From the NCBI GenBank assembly GCA_002433075.1, contig DJHM01000053.1, positions 1 to 51,879 of the forward strand: a stretch of 51,879 bases of DNA. The letters run 5' to 3'. This document shows, piece after piece, positions 43,701 to 51,835 of the stretch (position 1 is its first letter; each line of letters opens with the position of its first letter). Below the pieces are notes generated by a model. That model saw nothing but the letters and a program-made list of their open reading frames with translations, had not been told where the DNA came from and ran no database searches. This DNA is from Latescibacteria bacterium UBA6620 (lineage in GTDB: Bacteria > Latescibacterota > UBA2968). A program made the position numbers and the translations under genes.

Positions 43701-44823
43701 ACGGCTTGAACAACTCGAGAGCCATATGCTTGGGCAAACCGCATTGGTGGAGACGAAGATGCGGATCGACCACGATCACGGAGCGACCCGAATAGTCGAC
43801 TCGTTTCCCGAGCAGGTTCTGACGGAACCGCCCCTGCTTGCCTTTGAGAAGATCTGACAGCGACTTGAGAGACCGGTTTCCATCTCCCCGAACGGCGCGG
43901 GACCGTCGCCCATTATCGAACAGGGCGTCGACGGCTTCCTGAAGCATTCTCTTCTCGTTGCGGAGAATGACCTCGGGGGCCTTGATGTCCATCAACTTCT
44001 TCAATCGGTTGTTCCGGTTGATGACACGGCGATACAGATCGTTCAGATCAGACGTCGCGAATCGCCCGCCCTCCAGCGGAACCAGGGGACGAAGGTCTGG
44101 CGGAATCACCGGGATTACGTCCAGAACCATCCAGTCCGGTCGGTTATCGGATTGGCGGAAAGCCTCCACGACCTTCAGCCGTTTGAGCGCCTCTTGTTTC
44201 CTCTGGACAGACGTCTCCATGCGGGCCTGAGTCCGCAGCTCAGCCGAAAGCTCCTCGATGTCGATCGACCCAAGCAACCGCTTCACCGCGTCGGCTCCCA
44301 TGTCGACCTTGAAATTGTAGCCCCTGTCCTGCAGATCCATCACTTCATCTTCGGAAAGGAGGTCCTTGAACTTCAGGTCCGGCGCATCGCCTGGATCCAG
44401 GACGACATAGGATTCGTAGTAGATGACCCGCTCTAGATTCCGGATCGACAAGTCGAGCAGGTAGCCCATGCGCGAAGGCAGGGACTTGAAATACCAGATA
44501 TGCGTCACAGGTACGGCCAGTTCGATATGACCCAGGCGCTCACGACGCACCTTCGACTGCGTCACCTCCACACCGCATCGGTCGCAGACGACCCCGCGAT
44601 ATCGGATACGCTTGTACTTGCCACAATGGCATTCCCAGTCCTTGACCGGGCCGAAAATGCGCTCACAAAAGAGACCGTCCCGTTCGGGCTTGAACGAGCG
44701 ATAGTTGATGGTTTCGGGCTTGGTCACTTCGCCGCGGGACCAACTGCGAATGGTCTCCGGCGAGGCGAGCTGAATACGAATGCTGCTGAAGTCCGTGGGC
44801 CGTTTGTTGTTCTGATCTGCCAC
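40732..44823 (-). CDS. rpoC: RNA polymerase beta' subunit
   Basis: This 1363-residue catalytic subunit has the N-terminal zinc ligands (CHCGK and CDRCGVEV) and the active-site loop NADFDGDQM with Asp455, Asp457 and Asp459 binding the catalytic Mg. It also has the second zinc cluster (CETRRGVCAKCYG) and the trigger-loop and jaw regions (THGARKGLADTALKTA). No split or large lineage-specific insert is evident. It starts 41 bases after the rpoB stop and ends 30 bases before the rpsL promoter. Confidence 0.98.
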   Translation of the reverse strand: MADQNNKRPTDFSSIRIQLASPETIRSWSRGEVTKPETINYRSFKPERDGLFCERIFGPVKDWECHCGKYKRIRYRGVVCDRCGVEVTQSKVRRERLGHIELAVPVTHIWYFKSLPSRMGYLLDLSIRNLERVIYYESYVVLDPGDAPDLKFKDLLSEDEVMDLQDRGYNFKVDMGADAVKRLLGSIDIEELSAELRTQARMETSVQRKQEALKRLKVVEAFRQSDNRPDWMVLDVIPVIPPDLRPLVPLEGGRFATSDLNDLYRRVINRNNRLKKLMDIKAPEVILRNEKRMLQEAVDALFDNGRRSRAVRGDGNRSLKSLSDLLKGKQGRFRQNLLGKRVDYSGRSVIVVDPHLRLHQCGLPKHMALELFKPFIIRRLEEKGLVQTVKSAKKLVERERLEVWDILEEIIQDHHVLLNRAPTLHRLGIQAFQPVLVEGKAIRVHPLVCSAFNADFDGDQMAVHVPLSFEAQIEARLLMLSSNNLLKPADGSPVVVDKPHDIAMGCYYLTKIVHGKDEENLKAFASLDEALMAYHFEQIELHEAIKVRVDGERITTTAGRAVFNSVVPEKVPYVNEVVDKGVIVRVSSDVHRAYGNRVTADFLDGLKDLGYDYATRSGLTISMEDVVVPPQKDQLIDRAKGEVGKIMDQYSMGVITEGERYNKVIDVWQHTTNNIAMVMNEVLEKDRGGFNPIYIMKDSKARGSDDQVKQLGGMRGLMNKPQKKLTGAIGEIIETPIIASFKEGLNVLEYFISTHGARKGLADTALKTAEAGYLTRRMVDVAQDMVITEDDCSTILGIEMTALKDGEEIVESLADRILGRTVQDDVLDPISNEVLIEAGTLLDRELAGEIADAGVETVFVRSVLTCETRRGVCAKCYGRNPATGRIVDTGEAVGVIAAQSVGEPGTQLTLRTFHIGGTSSRIAEQAEITAKREGTVQFKSLRVAERGDGRSVVVTRNGEIEVQDDQGRPRGGHYHVPFGAILRVQDGDAIETDGVLYEWDPYNNNILTLQAGTLQFVDLVDGVTYREEADETTGMAAQVVVEHRDRTLSPRIVVVGPSGEELGQYILPLGARLVVHDGQEVESGDTLAKISRERSKTRDITGGLPRVAELFEARRPKDPAVVSEIDGTVSFGGLVRGSRVVHVTSDDGEERKYTIPYGKHLRVQEGDRVLAGERLSEGSVIPHDILRIQGIQRVQEYLVSEIQAVYLLQGVKIDDKHIETVVRQMLQKVQVTDPGDTNFLEGEIVDRFRFRDENDKVIEEGGDPATFEPVLLGITKASLMTESFISAASFQETTRVLTEAAVQGKVDRLLGLKENVIIGHLIPAGTGAEVYREIGVKPLDEEPALPEQEEEVVESAGLPPINA

Positions 44824-44864
44824 GTCAATCCCCCTTTAAGCGATCGTAGATCGGTGCACCGAAC

Positions 44865-47800
44865 TCAGTCTGCTGCCTGACCATCTTCCAGGATGACATC
44901 CAGACACAGACTCTGGAGTTCTTTTACGAGCACGTTGAAGGACTCGGGAACACCCGGCTCGGGCGGGTTCTCCCCCTTCACGATCGCTTCATAAATCTTG
45001 GAACGTCCCGCGACGTCGTCCGATTTAACCGTCAGCATCTCCTGCAGCAGGTGGGCGGCCCCATAGGCTTCGAGCGCCCACACTTCCATCTCACCAAACC
45101 GCTGGCCTCCGAACTGGGCTTTACCACCCAGAGGCTGTTGTGTCACGAGGGAGTAGGGGCCGATCGAACGGGCGTGCATCTTGTCACTCACGAGGTGCGA
45201 CAGTTTCAGCATGTAGATGTATCCTACCATGACTTCTTTATCGAAACGGTCGCCCGTGCGCCCGTCGAAGAGCACCGACTTCCCCGAATCGGGTAGACCC
45301 GCTTCGGTCAGGGCCGTTCGGATTTCCTCGAGGGAGGCCCCGTCGAACACCGGGGTCGCCACGTGCTTCCCGAGTGCGTGTGCTGCCCACCCAAGATGGG
45401 TCTCGAGAATCTGACCGAGGTTCATCCTGGACGGCACCCCCAGCGGGTTCAGGATGATGTCGATCGGTGTCCCATCGGGCATGTAAGGCATGTCTTCCTC
45501 GGGAACGATGATCGATACCACGCCCTTGTTGCCGTGGCGGCCGGCCATTTTGTCGCCCACCATCAGCTTCCGCTTCCTCGCGACGTAGACCTTGACCAAT
45601 TGAACGATACCCGGGGGCAGCTCATCGCCCCGCTGGATCTTTTCAAGGTCTCGTTCGAGTTCGTCTTCGGCCTGTCGCTCCAAATCGAGAGATAGTTCGA
45701 CTAGCCGGGCAATCTTTCGGTTTGTCGGCTCATCGTCGACCCACTGCTCCTCGGGGCGGTGCTTCTTGAGTTCGAGCCTGTCGAGAACCTTTTCGGTGAA
45801 GACCGTACCAGATCGAATGACGACAGAGTCATCCTCGAAATCACGAATCGTGTTGATTCGCTCACCATCGATCAGAGCCAGGATCTGCTCGTTGCGACTC
45901 TCTTCGATCGAGCGGATCCGGTCGGCCGCATCCTTTCGAGCGGCATTGCTCTTCTCTCGATCGGCCTTCCGGGTCTTTTCGTCACGCTCCTTGCGGGAAA
46001 AGACTTTGCGGTCCATCACCACCCCGTCCATCCCCGGGGGGGCCTTGAGTGAAGCATCTCGAACATCGCCCGCCTTCTCACCGAAAATAGCTCGGAGTAG
46101 GCGCTCTTCCGGTGAAAGCTCGGTTTCGCCTTTTGGCGTCACCTTACCCACGAGAATGTCCCCCGAACCGACTTCGGCACCAACCCGGATGATGCCGTGC
46201 TCGTCCAGGTTGGCAACCGCTTGCTCGCTCACATTCGGGATCTCTCGGGTGATTTCTTCGGTGCCCCGCTTCGTATCGCGCACCTGCAGCTCGAACTCCT
46301 CGATGTGGATCGAGGTAAAAATGTCCTTCTTGGTCAGCCGTTCGGAAACGATGATCGCATCCTCGAAATTGTATCCATTCCAGGACATGAAGGCGCAGAG
46401 AACGTTCGCGCCCAGCGCCAGGTCTCCACGATCGGTCGCGGCACCATCGGCCAGCACCTGACCCTCTTCCACACGATCACCTGTTTTGACGATCGGCTTC
46501 TGGTTAATGCACATATCCTGGTTTGAGCGCTTGAACTTCGTCAGATCGTAAATGTCTTCGTCGGTAAGCCCGACAAGCTCGCCCGACCTGTTACGCCGCC
46601 GTTTAATGATGATTCTGTCGGCGCTCACGTAGGACACGGTACCCGCGTGAGCGGCAGCCACGACGGCCTTGGAGTCGACTGCGACTTTGCGCTCCATACC
46701 GGTCCCCACATAAGGGGCATCCGTCCTGAGCAGTGGCACCGCCTGACGCTGCATGTTCGACCCCATCAGGGCGCGGTTGGCATCGTCGTGCTCGAGAAAC
46801 GGAATGAGCGCGGCGGCCGCACTTACCAGCTGACAAGGTGAAACGTCCATGTAGCCAATTTCACCGGGAGGCACGATCGGATAGTCCGCACGACGCCTGA
46901 CCTGGATCAGGTCTCCTTCAAAACTACCACGGGTGTCCACTGGCGCATTGGCCTGAGCGACGACCTGTTTATCCTCCTGGTCGGCTGTCAGGTACTCGAC
47001 ATCCTCCCCGACTTTCCCACCCTCTACCCGCCGGTAAGGCGTCTCGAGGAAACCGAACGGATTGACCTTCGCGTAAGTGGACAGCGAAGCGATCAGACCG
47101 ATGTTTGGACCTTCAGGCGTTTCAATCGGACAGATCCTGCCGTAGTGCGTATGGTGGACGTCACGAACTTCGAACCCGGCGCGATCGCGTGTCAAGCCAC
47201 CTGGGCCCAGTGCGGACAGTCGGCGCTTATGCGTCAGTTCGTCGAGCGGATTGGTCTGCTGGAGGAACTGCGAAAGCTGGCTGCTCCCGAAGAAGGACTG
47301 TACCACCGTCGAGACCGTCCTGGCGTTAACCAGGTCGTGAGGGGTCAATTGGTCTGAATCACGGAGACTCATGCGCTCTCTAATCGTCCGAGCCATTCTC
47401 GACAGGCCAATTGAAAACTGATTTCCGAGGAGTTCCCCGACCGACCGGACACGCCGGTTTCCGAGGTGATCGATATCGTCGGTGTAGCCTTCGCCCTTGA
47501 ACAGGACGATGATGTAGCGAATGACCTTGAGGAAATCTTCGATGCAGAGCGTGGTGAAATCGAGCGGTATATTCATGTCGAGCCGCTCGTTCATCCGGTA
47601 GCGACCGACATCACCCAGGTGATAGCGACGCGGGCTGAAGAACTGGCGTTCCAGGAGCCCGCGGGCGGTTTCAATATTCGGCGGATCGCCCGGTCGAAGA
47701 AGGCTGTAAATCCGAGACAGGGCCTCCTCGTCGTTATCGCAGGGATCCTTCGCAAGGGTGTTCGACATCACGCCTGCGTCATCTTCTGGATTCACGTCGA

Positions 47801-48638
47801 TCACCCGAAGCTTCTTGACTTTCTTAGCAACGAGAGCCTCAAGAAGCTCCTCGCTGATCGTCGTAAAGGCCTCGGCGATCACCTCACCCGTCTTCTTATC
47901 TACCACATCGTCGAGCGTAATCTCTCCGACCGTCTCTTCGTCGACTTTGATTTCCTTGTCGTCGTGGAACATCCAGAGGATCTCTTCGCTTTTGCTGTAA
48001 CCGAGGGCACGCAAAAACGTCGAGACCGGAAGTTTCCGTTTGCGGTCGATGTGGACATACATGATGTCATTTATGTCCAGGCTGAATTCGAGCCACGCCC
48101 CTTTGTAGGGGATGATGCGAGCGGAGAAGAGGCGTTTGCCATTGGGGTGGATGTTCTCGTCGAAGAATACACCTGGCGAACGGTGAAGCTGGCTCACGAT
48201 CACACGTTCGGACCCGTTGATGATGAACGTTCCTTCGTCCGTCATCAGCGGGAGCTCACCAAGGAAAACCGTCTGCTCGACGATGTCCTTGACCCGGAAC
48301 TCGTTGTCCCCCAGCTTCTCCCGAGCAACGAGTCGAAGTGTCGCTCTAAGAGGAGCTGCGTAGGTCGTTCCTCGTTCGAGACACTCTTCTACTTCGTACT
48401 TGGGAGTGCCGATCGAGTAATCTACAAATTCCAGCGAAAAGAGATTGTGGGCGTCCGTAATCGGGAAGATGCTGTTGAAGACGGCTTGAAGACCGTGATC
48501 GGTACGTTCGCTCGGAAGCAAGTCCCGCTGAAGAAAACCATTGTAGGAATGGATCTGGATGTCCAGCAGGTTGGGCATTTCGATGGCGGCCGCGAGGCTG
48601 CCATAACTTATACGCTCGATATATCCGTTTTCGGCCAA
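44865..48638 (-). CDS. rpoB: RNA polymerase beta subunit
   Basis: This 1257-residue subunit forms the pincer and part of the active centre. The TTG at 48638 is preferred because AGGAGA lies six bases upstream and the sequence reads AENGYIERISYG; a 24-residue extension to 48710 lacks support. Rif-region sequence is SSQLSQFLQQTNPLDEL and THKRRLSALGPGGLTRDRAG. Gln460 (47259-47261) replaces the usual Asp516, whereas His526 and Ser531 are conserved. The C-terminal SWNGYNFEDAIIVSERL and GDKMAGRHGNKG are typical. It follows rplL after 110 bases containing a hairpin. Confidence 0.97.
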   Translation of the reverse strand: MAENGYIERISYGSLAAAIEMPNLLDIQIHSYNGFLQRDLLPSERTDHGLQAVFNSIFPITDAHNLFSLEFVDYSIGTPKYEVEECLERGTTYAAPLRATLRLVAREKLGDNEFRVKDIVEQTVFLGELPLMTDEGTFIINGSERVIVSQLHRSPGVFFDENIHPNGKRLFSARIIPYKGAWLEFSLDINDIMYVHIDRKRKLPVSTFLRALGYSKSEEILWMFHDDKEIKVDEETVGEITLDDVVDKKTGEVIAEAFTTISEELLEALVAKKVKKLRVIDVNPEDDAGVMSNTLAKDPCDNDEEALSRIYSLLRPGDPPNIETARGLLERQFFSPRRYHLGDVGRYRMNERLDMNIPLDFTTLCIEDFLKVIRYIIVLFKGEGYTDDIDHLGNRRVRSVGELLGNQFSIGLSRMARTIRERMSLRDSDQLTPHDLVNARTVSTVVQSFFGSSQLSQFLQQTNPLDELTHKRRLSALGPGGLTRDRAGFEVRDVHHTHYGRICPIETPEGPNIGLIASLSTYAKVNPFGFLETPYRRVEGGKVGEDVEYLTADQEDKQVVAQANAPVDTRGSFEGDLIQVRRRADYPIVPPGEIGYMDVSPCQLVSAAAALIPFLEHDDANRALMGSNMQRQAVPLLRTDAPYVGTGMERKVAVDSKAVVAAAHAGTVSYVSADRIIIKRRRNRSGELVGLTDEDIYDLTKFKRSNQDMCINQKPIVKTGDRVEEGQVLADGAATDRGDLALGANVLCAFMSWNGYNFEDAIIVSERLTKKDIFTSIHIEEFELQVRDTKRGTEEITREIPNVSEQAVANLDEHGIIRVGAEVGSGDILVGKVTPKGETELSPEERLLRAIFGEKAGDVRDASLKAPPGMDGVVMDRKVFSRKERDEKTRKADREKSNAARKDAADRIRSIEESRNEQILALIDGERINTIRDFEDDSVVIRSGTVFTEKVLDRLELKKHRPEEQWVDDEPTNRKIARLVELSLDLERQAEDELERDLEKIQRGDELPPGIVQLVKVYVARKRKLMVGDKMAGRHGNKGVVSIIVPEEDMPYMPDGTPIDIILNPLGVPSRMNLGQILETHLGWAAHALGKHVATPVFDGASLEEIRTALTEAGLPDSGKSVLFDGRTGDRFDKEVMVGYIYMLKLSHLVSDKMHARSIGPYSLVTQQPLGGKAQFGGQRFGEMEVWALEAYGAAHLLQEMLTVKSDDVAGRSKIYEAIVKGENPPEPGVPESFNVLVKELQSLCLDVILEDGQAAD

Positions 48639-48670
48639 GGTCGATCTCCTGTGGTGGGGTTCAGACCAAT

Positions 48671-48708
48671 GGCCGGGAACGCGGAATCCACCTGGATCCG
48701 GCCCGGCC
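48671..48708 (-). promoter_or_regulatory. Strong hairpin between rplL and rpoB
   Basis: On the minus strand GGCCGGG (complement of 48702-48708) pairs with CCCGGCC (complement of 48671-48677). Nested inside is a near-palindrome of CGGATCCA with TGGATTCCG. No T run follows, so it is not a normal terminator. The rplL-rpoB gap in E. coli carries an attenuator and RNase III site, and this hairpin may play an equivalent role. Confidence 0.5.
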
Positions 48709-48747
48709 AACAGTCGTCGACGTCGAGGTACGGGTCACCACGTCGCG

Positions 48748-49134
48748 TTACTTGACCTCGACTACAGCCCCTGCCTCTTCCAGCTCTTTCTTTATTTCCT
48801 CAGCCTCTTCCTTGCTAACCCCTTCCTTAACCGGATTCGGTGCACCGTCGACGAGGGCCTTGGCTTCTTTCAGCCCAAGGGCGGTGATACTGCGTACGAC
48901 CTTGATCACCTGAATCTTCTTGTCCCCTGCAGCGGACAGGATGACGTCGAATTCGGATTTCTCTTCGGCCGCGCCACCTTCTGCGGCTCCGCCTACGGCG
49001 GCAGGCGCTGCCACAACAGCCGCCTGAGCAGAAACCCCAAACTTTTCCTCGAGTGCTTTAACCAGCTCGGCCAGCTCGAGCACAGAAAGCTTCTCGATTT
49101 CTTCAATGATGTTTTCTACGGCCATCTCGGACAT
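48748..49134 (-). CDS. rplL: Ribosomal protein L7/L12
   Basis: This 128-residue stalk protein recruits elongation factors. Its N-terminal dimerisation region (VENIIEEIEKLSVLELAELV) and Ala-rich hinge (AAVGGAAEGGAAEE) precede the globular C-domain with KIQVIKVVRSITALGLKEAK. The start may be residue 1 or Met4. It follows rplJ after an AT-rich gap. Confidence 0.98.
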   Translation of the reverse strand: MSEMAVENIIEEIEKLSVLELAELVKALEEKFGVSAQAAVVAAPAAVGGAAEGGAAEEKSEFDVILSAAGDKKIQVIKVVRSITALGLKEAKALVDGAPNPVKEGVSKEEAEEIKKELEEAGAVVEVK

Positions 49135-49203
49135 CCTCCATCGGACGAGGGTGTTGTGATAATAATTTTATATGATCTTCGTAATATACTGCGCTATTGA
49201 TAG
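49135..49203 (-). promoter_or_regulatory. AT-rich spacer between rplJ and rplL, possible promoter
   Basis: The 69-base gap is markedly AT-richer than its surroundings (runs such as TATAAAATTATTATC on the minus strand). It could hold an internal promoter giving extra L7/L12 transcript. No confident -35/-10 pair can be assigned. The Shine-Dalgarno GGAGG for rplL is at its start-proximal end. Confidence 0.3.
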
Positions 49204-49734
49204 TTATGAAGGTTCGGATTGTTTCTGGTCAGCTACAGCCTGGAGCGTACCGACAAGACTCTGCAGGATGCCCGCCAGCGTGAAAACAAGACCGGAAACG
49301 GGGCTCTGCAAGCCGGTAACGATCTGAGTCAGCAGAACTTCACGGCTCGGCAATTCGGCCAGCGCCTGGATCTGATCCTCTACGAACAACTCGCCTTCGA
49401 GAATCCCCAGCTTGATCCTCGGCTTGCCATCGGTCTCCTTTGCAAAGTCGGACAGAAGCTTTGCCGGAGCGATAGGATCTTCTTCCGTGCAGACAAGGCC
49501 GGTGGGACCCTCGAGCGCGTCCAAGAGACCCTCGACGCCGGCCTTGGCGGCAGCCAGCTTGGCCAGCCGATTCTTGACCACTCGGAAGCTGACCTGCTCG
49601 GAGAACAGCTTTTTCCGAAGTTGTGTAACGGCTGGGACGTCCAAACCCGTAAAGTCCGCCAGGTAGACGCCTTTAGATCGCTGCAGCAACTCCGCCATCT
49701 CGTCGACGGCCTGTATCTTTTCTTCGGTAGGCAT
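49204..49734 (-). CDS. rplJ: Ribosomal protein L10
   Basis: This 176-residue base of the L7/L12 stalk binds 23S rRNA and, in complex with L12, often its own mRNA leader. The N-terminal domain reads SKGVYLADFTGLDVPAVTQL and includes VVKNRLAKLAAA and GPTGLVCTEEDPI. The C-terminal helix carries the L12-binding repeats (FTLAGILQSLVGTLQAVADQ). It starts 36 bases after rplA, so any L10 operator would extend into rplA. Confidence 0.96.
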   Translation of the reverse strand: MPTEEKIQAVDEMAELLQRSKGVYLADFTGLDVPAVTQLRKKLFSEQVSFRVVKNRLAKLAAAKAGVEGLLDALEGPTGLVCTEEDPIAPAKLLSDFAKETDGKPRIKLGILEGELFVEDQIQALAELPSREVLLTQIVTGLQSPVSGLVFTLAGILQSLVGTLQAVADQKQSEPS

Positions 49735-49770
49735 AGTAGCAATAAGCCTTTGCGTGTTCGCTCGTTCGGA

Positions 49771-50463
49771 TTAGCCGAGGGCGCTTCGATCCAGGCGCAC
49801 GCCCGGGCTCATGGTTTTGGAGATGGTCGCAGACCTGACGTATTGGCCTTTAGATGCGGCCGGTCGAGCCTTGACGATCACATCCAGGACCGAGCTCAGG
49901 TTTTCTGCGAGCGCGTCTACTTCGAACGAGGATTTCCCGATCGGCACGTGGATGTTCGCCTGTTTGTCGACCCGGAACTCCACCCGGCCGGCTTTCGCTT
50001 CCTCAACGGCTCTGGCGGGGTCCGGGGTCACGGTGCCGCTCTTCGGGTTGGGCATCAACCCTCTTGGACCGAGCACACGACCGATCCGTCCCACGGTACC
50101 CATCATATCGGGCGTAGCGATCGCCACGTCAAAATCAGTCCATCCACCCTGCACCTTCTCCGCCAGATCATCCGCTCCGACGTGATCAGCGCCGGCAACC
50201 TCAGCGGCCGCGGCCGGTTCCCCTTTGGCAAAAACAACGATCCGCACCGTCTTACCCAGACCGCGCGGAAGCGATACCGTACCTCTGACTTGCTGATCAG
50301 CGTGCCGTGGGTCGACCCCGAGACGAACGGAGAGCTCGACCGACTCGTCGAATTTCTTCTCGGGCATCTTCTTGAGGATCTCCACAGCCTCATCGACCGA
50401 GTATTGTGTTTTCCGATCGAACAGTTCTCTCGAGGCAGCGTATTTCTTGCTGGATTTTCCCAT
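49771..50463 (-). CDS. rplA: Ribosomal protein L1
   Basis: This 230-residue L1-stalk protein moves deacylated tRNA out of the E site and in many bacteria represses rplK-rplA translation. Diagnostic sequence: FDESVELSVRLGVDPRHADQ, GTVGRIGRVLGPRGLMPNPK and EFRVDKQANIHVPIGK. It starts 14 bases after rplK. No clear L1 operator was recognised in the 14-base nusG-rplK gap. Confidence 0.97.
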   Translation of the reverse strand: MGKSSKKYAASRELFDRKTQYSVDEAVEILKKMPEKKFDESVELSVRLGVDPRHADQQVRGTVSLPRGLGKTVRIVVFAKGEPAAAAEVAGADHVGADDLAEKVQGGWTDFDVAIATPDMMGTVGRIGRVLGPRGLMPNPKSGTVTPDPARAVEEAKAGRVEFRVDKQANIHVPIGKSSFEVDALAENLSSVLDVIVKARPAASKGQYVRSATISKTMSPGVRLDRSALG

Positions 50464-50477
50464 TACGGCTCCCCTGG

Positions 50478-50903
50478 CTATCCGTCGACTGTGATTCCGG
50501 CGCTTCGGGCGGTTCCCGCGATGATCCGCATCGCGGCCTCAACGGTCTGCGCATTCAGGTCGACCATTTTAAGCTCTGCGATTTCCCGAACTTGATCTTC
50601 AGTGACTGAGCCTACCTTTTCCCTGTTCGACTCGGGCGAGCCCTTCTCAAGACCGGCTGCCTTCTTGAGCAGAACGGCTGCCGGCGGTGTCTTGAGCACG
50701 AACGAAAAGCTGCGGTCGGCATAAACCGTGATGATTGCGGGAATGATCAGACCCGCCTTGTCCTGGGTCTGTGCATTGAAGGCCTTGCAGAATTCCATGA
50801 TATTCACGCCGTGCTGGCCCAAAGCGGGGCCGACAGGAGGCGTCGGTGTGGCCTGGCCTGCCGGAATCTGCAACTTAATGGTCGTGAGAACTTTCTTTGC
50901 CAT
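50478..50903 (-). CDS. rplK: Ribosomal protein L11
   Basis: This 141-residue protein of the GTPase-associated centre binds 23S rRNA helices 43-44 and is the target region of thiostrepton. Sequence: AKKVLTTIKLQIPAGQATPT, PPVGPALGQHGVNIMEFCK, and SFVLKTPPAAVLLKKAAGLE. Length is the family norm. It precedes rplA by 14 bases and follows nusG by 14. Confidence 0.98.
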   Translation of the reverse strand: MAKKVLTTIKLQIPAGQATPTPPVGPALGQHGVNIMEFCKAFNAQTQDKAGLIIPAIITVYADRSFSFVLKTPPAAVLLKKAAGLEKGSPESNREKVGSVTEDQVREIAELKMVDLNAQTVEAAMRIIAGTARSAGITVDG

Positions 50904-50917
50904 GGGAACCTTGCTGA

Positions 50918-51457
50918 TCAGGCCTCAGTTACGGTCTCGACCTGAAGAACGTCCAGTTCAACGGGCGTATTCCGACCGAAGATGCTTACCATCACCTTGA
51001 TCTTGCTCTTTTCGGGGTTGATGTCGTCGACCAGCCCGATAAAGTCGCTGAAGGGCCCGTCGGTCACTTTCACGCGATCGCCAATGCGATAGGGGATCTC
51101 CGCAACCTCGCGGGTCTGGCTGCGGTCGGCCTGACCAAGAATCCGTTGGACTTCCTCGTCCTGCAACGGCTGCGGCCGGCGCCCTGGCCCCACGAAACTG
51201 GTCACTCCGGGAACGTTGGTCACGAAATGGAGTGTTTCTTTGTCCATATCCATTCGGACGAGCACGTAGCTGGGCAGGAACTTCTTTTGAGAAGTTGTCT
51301 TGCGGCCGTCTCTCATCTCCACGACCTCTTCGGTCGGCACGACCACTTCCTCAATCTTTTCGTCGAGGCCGGCCCCCCCCTTGGCGTTGTCGATGTAGCT
51401 GCACACCTTGTTCTCATGCCCGGAGTAGGTGTGGACGACATACCATCGTTTAGCCAT
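50918..51457 (-). CDS. nusG: Transcription elongation/antitermination factor NusG
   Basis: This 179-residue protein binds RNA polymerase with its N-terminal domain (RWYVVHTYSGHENKV, then VPTEEVVEMRDG and FLPSYVLVRMDMD). Its C-terminal KOW domain (RIGDRVKVTDGPFSDFIGLV) contacts S10 or Rho. It follows secE after 27 bases, the standard arrangement. Confidence 0.98.
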   Translation of the reverse strand: MAKRWYVVHTYSGHENKVCSYIDNAKGGAGLDEKIEEVVVPTEEVVEMRDGRKTTSQKKFLPSYVLVRMDMDKETLHFVTNVPGVTSFVGPGRRPQPLQDEEVQRILGQADRSQTREVAEIPYRIGDRVKVTDGPFSDFIGLVDDINPEKSKIKVMVSIFGRNTPVELDVLQVETVTEA

Positions 51458-51484
51458 CGTATCGCCTCGTTGGTCCCGGGAGAC

Positions 51485-51670
51485 TCAATTGAGAATCTGG
51501 TTCATCACGAAGGACAGCACTGTATCGGCAACGAAAATGAACAGCGCCAGCGCCACGGAAACCGTCAGAACCACCGACGTTGAGGTCGTCAGTTCGTCCC
51601 TCGTGGGCCACGTCACTTTCGCCATCTCGTTCCGCACTTCTTCAAGAAGCCGCGCAATCCTGCCGAACAT
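51485..51670 (-). CDS. secE: Protein translocase subunit SecE
   Basis: This 61-residue single-span subunit stabilises SecY. It contains the amphipathic LEEVRNEMAKVTWPTRDELT segment with the conserved KVTWP, then one membrane helix (VVLTVSVALALFIFVADTVL). It lies between tRNA-Trp and nusG, matching common gene order. Confidence 0.95.
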   Translation of the reverse strand: MFGRIARLLEEVRNEMAKVTWPTRDELTTSTSVVLTVSVALALFIFVADTVLSFVMNQILN

Positions 51671-51721
51671 AGTGCGATGATCGTCCTATTATGTAGGCCG
51701 GGAGGACCGAAAAACGAAGGG

Positions 51722-51797
51722 TGGCAGGCCAGACAGGAATCGAACCCGTAACCGCCGGTTTTGGAGACCGGTGCTCTACCAATTGAGCTACTGGCCT
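51722..51797 (-). tRNA. tRNA-Trp (CCA)
   Basis: The minus-strand cloverleaf has an acceptor arm AGGCCAG paired with CTGGCCT, D arm AGCTCAATTGGTAGAGC, and an anticodon loop CTCCAAA with anticodon CCA. The T arm has GGGTTCGATTCC, and CCA is encoded at the 3' end. It is 76 bases and lies upstream of secE, typical for this cluster. Confidence 0.97.
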
Positions 51798-51835
51798 ATC
51801 CCACTCCCAGGACCGGGGTTAGACCCGGCCAAACC

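Noticed and set aside
47466..48755. Plus-strand open frame of 429 codons
   Set aside because: Antisense to rpoB; no homology and no start context.
49219..50595. Plus-strand open frame of 458 codons
   Set aside because: It spans antisense of rplJ and rplA and continues across an intergenic gap, typical of mirror openness.
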